From Pyrenochaeta sp. MPI-SDFR-AT-0127 (Eukaryota; Ascomycota; Dothideomycetes; Pleosporales; Cucurbitariaceae): a DNA stretch of 64,000 bases. The notes under the pieces are model-generated. The model ran no database searches. It saw only the letters and a list, made by a program, of their open reading frames with translations, and was not told where the DNA came from. Positions within the stretch are counted from its first letter, which is position 1; the number at the start of each line of letters is the position of its first letter. The position numbers and the translations under genes are program-made. The stretch covers positions 1 through 64,000 of the forward strand of contig JAGTJM010000084.1 in assembly GCA_020747015.1 (NCBI GenBank), written 5' to 3'. Positions 13,082-24,310 of the stretch are shown in pieces.

Positions 13082-13636
13082 TTTGAGAGGTTACCGAAGC
13101 TTCCATGGAGGCGTCAGAGGTGGACGATACTGCGTTAATGTCAGCGTTGATTCGTGGCTGAGGATATGCAGGCCGAGAGCAGAAGCCTCAAGACAAGCAC
13201 GCACTAATTCTCTCGGCTTCAGAGGATCATGCTTCACCGATTGGTAGTGAAGTAACGCGCAAGTTATTCTCCAAGTCAAAAGTGATTACGATGGCGGGAG
13301 GTGCGGCGTCTCTCATCAGTCACCGCTGACTGCTCCGCCCCCACTAAGATGGAGCCAAATTAGCCTCCCGAGGCGGTTCCCGCACATGGTCCTCTGCGGC
13401 TGACTACACGTGCTTGACACTCCAACACCTTTCAGGCTACGAAAAAACGATATTGTAGCCTGTCCAGATTCTCCGCGGGTGGTGACGACACGATCTGGCA
13501 CATGTCACGCTTCCGCTCGCGACAGCACTGAAGGAGACACTCCGTACACCATTTCCAACCACGCTCAACTCAACCGATGCAGCAACAAAATCGTTAGCCT
13601 TTCTCATGAAGTCTTCAACATGTTGAATCGAAGACC
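13082..13636. promoter_or_regulatory. Shared divergent promoter region
   Basis: These 555 bp separate the two opposite start codons of the DUF7580-like gene and the macrodomain giant, so both promoters must sit here. An open frame on each strand shows no domain. Co-regulation is possible but not shown. Confidence 0.5.
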
Positions 13637-16600
13637 ATGTCTTCTTTACGACTTGCGACTGCCTCAAATGTGCGGGCTTTCCAAACCCTGTCAAATGCAC
13701 TCAACGCAACCGATGGCGGCTGGACGATTGAGCGGGAGGGCCTAGAAGATGAATTTGGCAGATTCAGGGTATGGAGCGGGAACTTGGGAGCTTTGCAACA
13801 AGGTCACAGTTGTCTCGATTATAGGCTGCGCGACTCCCCACTGCTTTCAAGTAGTGCACTTAAATTCCTGGAGGAACTCTTAGAGAACCTAAATGAGGCC
13901 TTCGCTATCGTATCTGGAGCTCGGCTACCCTATGAGCAGCAACCCCGGCCAGAAAGTATTGAGGCAGAGGACGAAGACGATGGCTTCTTCAGCGAGGATG
14001 AGGATGAAGACGAGGACGAACCAAGCAAGCCCGGGACTGAATTAAGTATGCGCTTTGGCGAGATTGTCGACATCATAGACAACCTCTATAAGCTAGGTGT
14101 CCGTATAAGGACACCTACAATACGATCGAGGTCACTTAGAGCTGCATCTTTCAAGCAGAATGATCCCGAGACAGGTGTGGACATTCTGAGCACGTACGCC
14201 AAGTACGACTTGCAACATATGGAGGAGCTGCTTTCACATCTTCGGCATCCACACCATGAGGGCAACCAAGATGAGGAAGATTACCTAGTAATGCGCTTGA
14301 GTGCAGCTATCACGCTTCGGAGACGCCAGTTCAAATACTGGAAGCGACGTAAGAACAATACTTGGTATGATATGTGATTTTATATACTAAAGCCATCCAG
14401 ATCGTGATAAACTGGGCACTTCTACTATCTTTGAGGAGAGTATAAGGCCCGTTCAACCTACTATGGAGCGACCTGGGGATTCTCAACTCAATGATACTTT
14501 GGGTGTTGAACCTGAACAACCCGCCTTCTTGACAGTCATCGAGGCTCCAAGCCAGAAGACCAGGAAAACAATGCTGTCAGGTACAGAAGCGACACATCAC
14601 CACCAATCATTAGACGAGATGATAGATTCCAAGTCGGTGACTAGCTATGCTGTCACAGTCAAAGACATACATGGCAAAGGAGTGAACTTGCCGCCACCTC
14701 CCAAAGCTGCCACTGGCGAGAAGGATTTCGAGTGCCCGTACTGCTATATTATATGCCCAGCTCGCTACGGGCGAGGACGAGCATGGAGAACGCATCTTCT
14801 ACAGGATTTGCAACCGTACATTTGCACTTATCCTGTTTGTGAGAGCTCCGAGCAGCTGTTTCGCAGCCGCAGAGAATGGGTCGAACATGAGGCAAGCCAT
14901 CGTAAAGCCTGGAGATGCCCGGAGCATCCGACTGCGGTGTACAAAACCCAAGCGGGATTAGAAGATCATCTCCGGTTTAAACATATGGACAGCTTCCCCG
15001 AGAGCGAGCTTACTACAATCGTCAAGGTTGGTGAAACTACCACGATGGACGTGAGGAAAAGGTGTCCGATTTGTTACGTTTCGGCGGATACTGAAGGTTT
15101 GGGCGATTTTCAAAGTCACGTCGCAAATCACCTTGAACGCATTGCTACCTTTGCACTGCCAAATAATACAGAAGATGACTCAGATGGCGCAAGCAGCGTC
15201 GCAAGCCGTGGTTGGTCTGGCAGTACTGGGTCCCAAGATGTTAGCAAGATGTCGTTGCCTGGCGACGTTACAGACATTGACCAACTGGACCAGGACAAGG
15301 AAACCACAGGTAAGAGTTTTGGTAACACCCCTCAAAGTGTAATTGAGTCTCTAGGCTAACAGCTGCGAACAAAGATACTTTCGATGAAATCCATCATTCT
15401 CAATCACTGAATGAGGTGGGTATAACTCGCGCTCTATTATCTGCCGAAAGCCTACAGCATTTGCCCGACGAAAGTCGAAATCGACTAGAGATCGTCGCAA
15501 GCCAATTGAACAATCAAAGCAGTTTCGATGATCCACAATCTGATGGCGATGATCATTCCGATCATCAGCAAGATGACGAACAGGTCGATGAAACACCAGC
15601 AGAAATCCAGGAGCATGTGGAACAGAGAGAGGCCTTCCGAGTTTATCTTATGTCGCTGGCGGGTTCTGTCTCTGTCCGATTTTACAAACGGTATGGCTCA
15701 TGGACTGGTCGAGCCATGTTTGAAGACGAAGTTACTGCTGCCCAAGCACTGGAGAATTTCGACTACCAGCGCTTTCCATCTGTGGAAGTTTACATCAGCC
15801 CATCGGCCAAGAACAAATTGAAATTCGCAGCTTCGGATATTCCCCAAACTAAAGGTATGTTGCTTTACGGTTTTCCGGGTGAAGTTTTCCAAGTCATGAT
15901 GGAGCTCATGACTGCCACAAAATTTTCGAATACCACGTCTATCGCTATTGTGTCTAGCACTAACTTTTTCGATTGTAGCCAAAAAACAGCCGCCATCTCG
16001 TCAGTCCATAGTGGGCACGCAGGACAAGGAAGACACACGCAGTGTCTCATCAGCTTCGATAATATACGAAGGAGAAGAGGGAAAGAGCAGCAAAGCACGA
16101 ATACTCAGCGTTTCTGAGATCCCCACGCTTCGTTCACTGTACCGAACGCGCAAACTGCTACAAAGAGACCAAAGTTATGCGCCCAACGACGTCTACAACC
16201 GGATGATATCTTTCTGCAATCACGACCTGACCAGATTAAAGGTCGATGCGATCGTGAACAGTGCCAATCGTTCGATGAAAATCACGAAATCCCCAGAAAC
16301 TCTCAATCATGCAGTTCACAGAGCTGGAGGACCGGAGCTCACTAAAGAGGCGAGATCAAAAGGCCAAGTCAAACCTGGCCAGGTAGAACTCACGCATGGA
16401 CACGAGCTTCCAAGTGCTTGGGTGATACACGCATCAAGACCACAATATTCTGGAGCGAAGGGCATGGGGAAATTCAATATACTCACTGAGTGCTATCGGA
16501 GCGCTTTGAAGATGGCCGCTAACTACGAGTTCAAAACGATTGCTTTTCCTTGTCTAGGCACAGGGGGCTGTGGCTTTCCTCCAAAAGTTGCGGCTCGCAT

Positions 16601-19600
16601 CGCACTTCAGGAGGTTCGAGAGTACTTAGATGCCCAAACGAATTGCACCTTTGAGCGAATCATATTCTGCGTTAATAACGCTAATGAAGAGAAGATATAC
16701 TTGGACTGGTTCGCAGTTTTCTTTCCACCTACACACGGAGACCTCGACGTCGCGAGAACAGTAACGGACACCTCAGCAACCCGCACCGCTCCAGCTTTGC
16801 AGGTCTTGGAGACGCGTGTTCAGGTCCAAAAATTGTTCAACGACCTTTCTACGGATTTCAGCCTGGTTATCCCAGATTTTGATGAAGATATCCTTACAGC
16901 GCTGAGTGCGATCGACTCCACGCTGGCTGGAATTCGAGGATTTCTTCTCGGACCCAAGGAAATCACTACTAGCCTCAGTGATCTTGACTTGATTTGCTCT
17001 GTCATGCGAACCCTTTGCGGTAGCGTAACAGAGATGATCGAACTGGCCAAAGACACAGGAGGGTTTGCTCCTAAGCATCAATCACTCTGGGCTGACTACA
17101 ATGCCCATATGAAGGCAACACACAAGACAGATTTAGTACATATTTTGGTGGACTGTGAGAACTTTGTAAAATTTCTGGCCGACGTCCTGAATCTCAATCC
17201 TGTTGCATTGAATGAAATGTATGGGATGCGCCAACGACTACAGGACTACATGACCAAGCAAGTTAGCAAAGACACTGAAAGCGACCGCAACCGTCTAGAC
17301 GAAGTTTTATACATTCGCGAGTTTCAGCGCGAGGCCATACCCCACACTCGCGAGATCATTCGGCTGCATCAGATATCATCTGTCGCGCGTCTCTATCAAA
17401 CGGGCGCTCTTGAAGCGAAGCCAACGCTGGCGCAACCATCGGAAATTTTTAATCACGCAGTTTGCTTTATAAGAAGGGACATCACCGAGCTGGAAGTTGA
17501 CATCATGGTCAATTCCACTGATGTTGAGTTCCTAGGCATGGGCACACTTGACCGAACCGTATTCAGACAAGGTGGGCTCGAGTTGCGCGAGCAGGTCAAG
17601 AAGTTTGGCAAGTGCAATGAAGGGGATGTAAAACTGACACCCGGGTATCTATTACCAGCCAAACACATTCTCCATATTGTACCGCCACGGCTGTATGGAA
17701 AGCACGCAAAAGGCATTCTACGGAAGATATACCGTGAGATCCTACAAACCGCTGTTTTGATGCGGGCGACATCGATTGCCATACCAAGCATTGGTACGGG
17801 AGTGCTCAACTATCCAAGACGCGATTGCGTATCAGTGGCACTGGAAGAGGTCAAATTCTTCCTCGAATCTGCGGAGCCTACCAGTCTGCTTGAAAAAATC
17901 ATCTTTGTTGTCTTTTCTAGTAACGACGAGTTCATTTACAAGAGCCTTTTACCCGTATACTTTCCACCAAAAGAATACGGGACGCAAGCACTGCCAGCTA
18001 TGAAGCTTACCGCCCAGTCCACCGCCGAAACTGCAGAGCTAATGGGTGACTCGCCATCTGCTGAGCAGCGACCAACTCCACGTCGTACGCTTTTTGGTAC
18101 TATCGGGGAAGCACTTCGCACCGTCCGCTTTGGAAAGCAGGTTGAGACCTCACGCCCAATCAACACAATTGAAGAGCATAACTTGATCAGGTTCGAGATG
18201 CATGCCAAAGATTGTGCAATTTGCAAAGACATTAACAAGCTTTATCAAGAAGGAAAAGACCTTTGCGATGAGGGTTATCCGCTTGCACGATTACTATTGT
18301 GGAATATGAACATGTTGAAAGATCAGAACGTATACACTAAGCCGGACAATAACGGTCAGTGTGTGAGGTTGGAAGTTTCAGCTGAGCTGTTTCCGCTTTC
18401 ATTAGACCTTTTGACCGTCGTGGAGAAGAGCTTTAGAGATGAAAGTCGAAGCAGACCATTTGTCAGCCATAGCGTACACCACGCTGCAGTGACCCAGACA
18501 CAGCCGCAAGAGCATGATAGCCACCCAAGTGTTCCAGCACAAGATAAAGAAGCCACGAAGGCAATGCCAGTATCAACCTTACCGGCTCGAGAGACGTTAC
18601 GAGCCGAAGTTGCTACATGGTCAATTGTCGCAAAGAGGTGGGACCCGATATCTCCTGGAGAATGTACCATCGACATATCGTCAGGAAAGGTTGATATCCA
18701 CGACTCAGACTATCCAGCGGCGAACACAACTCTATTGCTCTCGCTTGAGCTTACGCCTATCACTATTGTGGACAGACATGCTACTAATACTGAATTGATA
18801 CTCTCTGGTGCTCCCCGGATGAAGGCCAAGTTAGAGGGATCCGGCGATGTGTTGTTCCGATCTCGAGATGCCGCCAAATCGGAAGCATTGCTCACAACGC
18901 TGAGGAGTGCCCTAAGTCACACTCCTAAATATCCAGACAACTCAGTGCCGGTGGAACGGGAACGCGTCGCGTATCCTGGATCCCAGACAGAGCCAGAAGC
19001 TTCGTATCCTCAATGGAATCAGCGACTTCATGATATTCGCAACGAACTAGCGCTTGCCGGAGAGCAAGGTTGGGCGAAAAAGCCACCAGAAAGGGTATTG
19101 AGTCCTTTGCAGATGAAATTGCAAAGTTTGAGCGAAGCATCTGATAAATTAAGACACAACTCGCGCGAAGAAGAATTCGATCAGTTGGGAACGAAAGAGC
19201 CAAGCACACTCAACTTTCCAACAGTGCAGGAAGACGACCCCCAAGCATCGAGAGCAAAAATCCCACGCAATGCCAATAGCAACTCTTTAGCGACAAAGAT
19301 TCTGGACTATCTAACCTCAGATCTTAAGTCCAGGCCGGGGTCCTATATTGGTCAACACACTAGCAATATCGCTTCTGCGTTGCAAAGAAGTGAGGCAGAT
19401 GTTTCAGCAGCCATAGAAGAACTCGCAGCAGAGAAAAAGGTTCACAACACCGTCGATGAGAGTACATGGGTCATATCATACACTCCGAAAGACCTTCCTC
19501 CATTGCCTCACCAGCAAAGGCAACCAGAAACAAAGGAATTGCCTGTTACCGGTGACAACGAGAAGGCCATGAATCTGCTAGCTACAAAGATTTTGGCCTA

Positions 19601-20423
19601 TATGAAATACGTAAACTACGCTCCTGAAAACAAGAACGGTCAAACCATTCGAGAGATCGCATCGGCCCTCCAACAACCTACCGCGGAGATATGGCCTGCG
19701 ATAAGGGAATTAGCATCACGGGGTGATATCCGGCAGACATTGAATGCGGAGACATGGATTGTGACGTCTATACCACAGAATGTGTCACACGAGGCACAGG
19801 AATTAGTTGAGGGCGACAAGGAAGGTATCATTGTGAGCACAGACCCCGTGACCACTACTATCGTTCGAGAAGTCCCAAGCTTCAATGAGACTCCAACCAC
19901 TCCCACTACGGAAACGTTACCTTCGCAAGCCTCCGCCGTCGGGCTATCAGAATCATACATCGACCTCGACCTTCGCAATGTTAACATTGACGATTACTTC
20001 TCCTACCCCTCGCCCTTCGGTGAACGCTGGACTCGCCTTGACAAAAAGCTTGTCGACGCACAGGTCCTCACCGAGGCAGAAGAAGACTTTGAAGACACGG
20101 GCGATAATCTCATTATACACCGCGTTCTGAGGCGAGGAGAGATTCAATTGTGGGCGGAAAGAACCCGGGAGATCAGGAAATGGCATGAACAGACGCGGGA
20201 GACTCGCGAGCGGAGGGCGGAGCTGACGGCAAGCAGGAGTTCTAGGAGAGGTGATGCGAGAGACAGGGACGGAAGGCGAGCAAGCAAGGAAACCAGAGGG
20301 GACAAGGAGGGATGGAGGGATGGGCGCGGTGAAAAAGATAGGAGGCAGGCGCAACTTGATAGGGTCCTTGCGGGGGATATGAAGGAAGATGAATTGAGGC
20401 ATTTCGCAGAGACAGAGGAGTAA
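13637..20423 (+). CDS. Giant C2H2 zinc finger / double macrodomain / winged-helix protein
   Basis: Four exons join in phase: 13637-14348, 14401-15309, 15363-15854, 15979-20423, 2185 residues. Residues 1-240 match a fungal N-terminal region (FGRFRVWSGNLGALQ, SCLDYRLRDSP) with an acidic run near 115-135. About 348-490 holds Cys/His zinc-finger units (FECPYCYIICP, YICTYPVCESSEQLF, AWRCPEHP, RCPICYVSAD). About 631-690 is weakly RRM-like. Macrodomain 1 (about 778-954) keeps VDAIVNSAN, GGPEL and the PCLGTGGCGFP loop, so ADP-ribose binding is likely. Macrodomain 2 (about 1192-1368) is degenerate (VDIMVNSTD, IPSIGTGVLNYP). A Cys-containing segment (HAKDCAICKD, about 1430) and a PH-like stretch (about 1570-1680) follow. 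Two related winged-helix-like repeats lie at about 1806-1873 and 1901-1970. A DUF8035-like segment (GERWTRLDKKLVDAQ, about 2045) and an Arg/Glu-rich tail end the protein. Function unknown; nucleic acid plus ADP-ribose sensing is inference. Confidence 0.85.
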
Positions 20424-20717
20424 AGGTTTTGTGTAACATTACCGACCATAGACACGACAAAAATTCTGTAGTAGGAGTAAGTGTATGGATTATTACAAAT
20501 CCACTTCGACACCATTTCTAAGAATGTCATTACAGGATATCATTTACAGAAATGTTTACATATAGTATACATTGGCACCAATGTGTAACTATGCCAGGAT
20601 TTGAGTAGACCTAAACCTCTTCCATTTTAACACCGCCCAATGCAACGTAACGTCCATGTATAAAATCCGACCCGGTCTTTGCTCTTGTCGTGCCAAAGAT
20701 CAAGCTCAGAAATGATT

Positions 20718-22857
20718 TCACATACCCTCCACACCCAGAGTTGGCGTAGCGTTCATATACTTTTCCTTTCGCGACGCAATCTCCTCTTTCATCCTTTGTT
20801 CTCTCTCGCTCCTGGTCGAGCCCTTCACATACTGCAATAATCTTAGTGCTCCAGTTGGTGTGACACCCTCCACCCGCCGTGCCATGCCCACACTCTCCGG
20901 ACGTGCAACTTCCAGCGCTCTCTTCTCTTCAAAACTTAGCCCGAAGATCGTTTCATAGTTGAGGTCCTCGGGTAGTTTGAGATTCTCGTCTTTGAGCCAG
21001 CGGGCCTGTGAGGCGGCTTGATAGGCGACGTAAGGAGCGTATGTGGCCTCGATGTGAACGCGGTCTTGAATGTGCTGGGAAAATTTGCTAATCGAGGGCA
21101 GGATATGTATCAGCGAGGAGGGTGTGGTGGATGGGAGGCGGAGAAGGTCGTAGGCAGAGCGTTTCGTAGAGTCGTTGCGGACGGAGAAGCCGTGCTTGTT
21201 CCAGTCTGTCCATCCCATGGTCTTCTCCTGCATGGTTTGAGTGAGCTCACTCATTTGCTCCGCCTCATCTTCAAACGCCTTCCAGCGTTTGTCACCAACT
21301 ACGCCAGCAGCACGGCCCATGGCTGTAAGCCTCGAGTCGGCGTTGTCTGCACGGGCGGACATGCGGTATTCTGATCTGCTCGTGAACATCCTATACGGTT
21401 CGGAAACACCTTTGGTAATTAGGTCATCGATCATGATACCTATGTATCCGTCTGCTCGCGTCAAAACTAGGGGATCTTTGCCTAAGCTCTTCAATCCAGC
21501 ATTGATGCCAGCGATGACCCCTTGACCTGCTGCCTCCTCGTAGCCTGTGGTACCGTTGATCTGGCCCGCCAAGAAAAGGCCAGAAATGTTTTTCGTCTCG
21601 AGGGTAGAGCGCAAATGCCGCGGATCAACATAATCGTATTCCACGCCGTATCCGGGCTGCAACATTGTCACATTCTCCAGCCCTTTTATTGTTTTGAGCA
21701 TAGCAATTTGCACGTCTGCGGGCACGGTACAAGATATGCCGTTCGGATATATCACATCGTTGTTGAAGCCTTCTGGCTCGAGCCAGACAATGTGTGATGT
21801 CTTGTCTGCAAAGCGTATAACCTTTGACTCTAGCGATGGGCAGTATCGCGGTCCTTTGACAGTTTCGCGGATGTGTATCGACTTATCAAGATTCCGCCGT
21901 ATAATGTCATGTGTTGCTTCGTTCGTTCGCGTTTCGTGGTTCAGGAGTTGCTCTTCGACTTGTACACGGTCGTTCAAGTAACTAAACGGCATCGGTGGAT
22001 TGTCGCCTTCTTGTGCCTCCAGTACCTTGTAATCAATTGTCTTCCCATCCAATCGCGGTGGTGTTCCGGTCTTCAGTCTGCCCAGAGTAAACCCTGCATC
22101 TCTCAAGCTCTTGCTCAAACCAAACGTCGCTGCCTCGCCCATCCGCCCGGATGGGTATGCCTCAAGTCCAATGTGTATCTCACCCCCCAGAAAAGTGCCT
22201 GTCGTGATAACGACACTTCCTGTCGGTATTATCTCCCCGCTTTCCAGCCTCACACCTGTGATCTTCCCATAATTCCCCTTTGACCCAGTGTTACCCTCTT
22301 GCATCGTATCTACAACGATATCCGCTACGCTCCCTTCCACAACGCTCAGCCCCTCATAATTTACTATCTCTTCTTTCATGTATCTCTTGTATAAACTCCT
22401 GTCAATCTGCGCCCTCGGTCCCCAAACCGCAGGCCCCTTCTTCCTGTTCAGAACCCTGAATTGCACACCCGCTTTATCCACAATCCTTCCGACCACACCA
22501 TCCAGTGCATCGATTTCGCGCAACATGGTGCCTTTGCCGATGCCGCCAAAGGAAGGGTTACACGAGCATGTCCCGAGATTGTCGAGTTTGGGGGTTATGA
22601 GGGCTGTTCGTGCGCCGGAGCGTGCTGCTGCTGCTGAGGCTTCACAGCCGGCGTGGCCGCCGCCAATTACTATGACATCGTAGGGTCTGTAATGCAATTA
22701 GAAATGGCGCTCTGGTGAAGGTTGGGTACCGCTTGGTGTACCGTTCTGCGCCAGAGACGGTCGCAAATGTGCGACTGCGATGGAAGCGATTGAATGACCG
22801 TACACGTGGCGCATGGCCCCAGAGCTGGCGCGCTCTTTGAGGTACGACTCTTTGCAT
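20718..22857 (-). CDS. MTO1: Mitochondrial tRNA U34 carboxymethylaminomethyl enzyme (MTO1/MnmG)
   Basis: Exon 22857-22730 plus exon 22686-20718 give 698 residues. Exon 1 encodes an Arg-rich, acid-poor presequence (MQRVVPQRARQLWGHAPRVR) that fits a mitochondrial import signal. The splice restores RPYDVIVIGGGHAGCEAS, the FAD-binding Rossmann motif of GidA/MnmG. Other family landmarks are CNPSFGGIGKG, the RKKGPAVWGPRAQ segment, LKTGTPPRLDG and a C-terminal helical region. With the MSS1/GTPBP3 partner the enzyme installs the wobble-uridine modification on mitochondrial tRNAs. The 43-nt intron is near the lower size limit. The gene is convergent with the macrodomain gene, 294 bp apart. Confidence 0.96.
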
Positions 22858-23329
22858 AGTGGGTATGGTAAGATTGTGGTGTTGGAAGTCTCCACGTTGT
22901 CCATGAAAAAGTTGGGGATGGGGTCTCGGAGGTGCCGGTTTCGCCGCACGGAAACAATCATAGCCCACCCAGCGAGGATTACATCTGCAAGCTTGGAACA
23001 ATACAGCTTTGAAGTGTTGGGCCTGAGTTAAGATACGGCATCCTGACGTAGTTTCACTGCGGCCATAGGCAATTTCATTCATAGAATTCCAGCTGATGTT
23101 TGGAGCAGCTTCCTAAGCAAAAAGGTATCATTCACAAATATTCCAATAGCAACCATTCCTAAGCCACTGCAAGAGCGGAGATCATAGATCGTACCAAAAA
23201 GACGCCAAGAATAATATACACGGATAATCTCAATACGTAATTATACCCTACAGCGCCGCGCAAACAATAAATCATCTCCCTGGTAGTCTGCTTCTGTGTC
23301 TAGTCGCATCATCGATCCTAGAACAGAAT
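22858..23329. other. Intergenic between RIM1 and MTO1
   Basis: It holds the MTO1 upstream flank and the RIM1 3' end. No further coding support was found. Confidence 0.5.
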
Positions 23330-23977
23330 CTAACCAGACGCTTCCTGGACGAGACCCTCATCGTTGGCATCGGTAGCCTCGTCAGTGCGGGGGCGAGAGA
23401 GGACGTCGAAGTTTCCTATGCCGTAGTTAGCATTTGGCTGTCATCACCATACAGTACACGAAAGGTCCAAACGTACGTGCGATCAAGCTAAGGTTTGAGC
23501 GCTTGTTGCCCTCAGCATCGGTGTAGGTCTCCATGCGTGCATCGGCATCGACGTAGAGGAGCGATCTAAAGAATGTCAGTCGATCCGTCTTATCAAGTGC
23601 TCGCAAGTTCCAATGCGATAGCGATTCCCCGCCAGTACTTCTTTCCAGAACACATGACGTTCGCACCATTCCCATCAGTGGTCCTACATGGATTGTGTTT
23701 GCACTCACCCCTTTGGCAAATTCATCAAGAAATCCTTCTGTGCGCCCTGTACAAAACTCGCAACCCTAAACCAGCTGGTCTTCTTGTCCTCGCCCTTTCC
23801 GTAACTTGTGCCGATGACATAGCGCACTAGCGTGCGATCTCCAGACACTGGAACTTCTTCTGGTGCGACACCAAGACGACCGACCAAGTTCATGCGGGCC
23901 ACTTGCGACGCTGGGGTGGAGGAGAACGCTCGTGTAAAGGCCCGTGGGGCGGCGGTTGCGCGGAGTGAGGCGAACAT
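23330..23977 (-). CDS. RIM1: Mitochondrial single-stranded DNA-binding protein (Rim1/SSB)
   Basis: Three exons, 23977-23709, 23565-23477 and 23415-23330, join in phase to 147 residues. The start MFASLRATAAPRAFTRAFSS is a clear mitochondrial presequence. The mature part is an SSB OB-fold: ARMNLVGRLGVAPEE, LVRYVIGTS, KTSWFRVASF, FLMNLPKGSLLYVDADARM. The short acidic tail (about 25 residues) ends in VQEASG. It coats single-stranded mitochondrial DNA during replication. An ATG further upstream (about 24103) is in frame, but the extension is Pro/Thr-rich and unlike presequences, so 23977 was chosen. Confidence 0.94.
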
Positions 23978-24310
23978 TGTTGCGACTGAGTGGAAGGAGG
24001 TTGAGGGAGGGCGGTTGACGGGTTGTTGAAAAGTGGGATGTGGTGTTGTATTTGTGATGGTGGGGAGTCTTGGTGGTGTCGCGACGCGGTTGTGCAACGG
24101 CAATTTAGGTAAGGGGCGCGTTCACGTGCACTAAGCTTTACACGGTTCGCGTTGACACTTCACTACAGATTGCCCAATAACGTTGAGAACACTTCCAAGT
24201 TTAGTCTTGCAGCTGATAGTTTGATGTGTAATAGTACGGGTATATGCTTTTGCCCATTAAATGCCTGCGACGTCATGTCCATCCAATAATCTGGAAGCGA
24301 CCTGCTTCGT
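23978..24310. other. Intergenic between WDR70-like gene and RIM1
   Basis: About 330 bp carrying the RIM1 promoter side and the 3' flank of the WD40 gene. No gene seen. Confidence 0.5.

Noticed and set aside
19285..19775. Direct call of Z-alpha domains
   Set aside because: Fold resemblance only; the key Asn and Tyr of Z-DNA recognition are not present.
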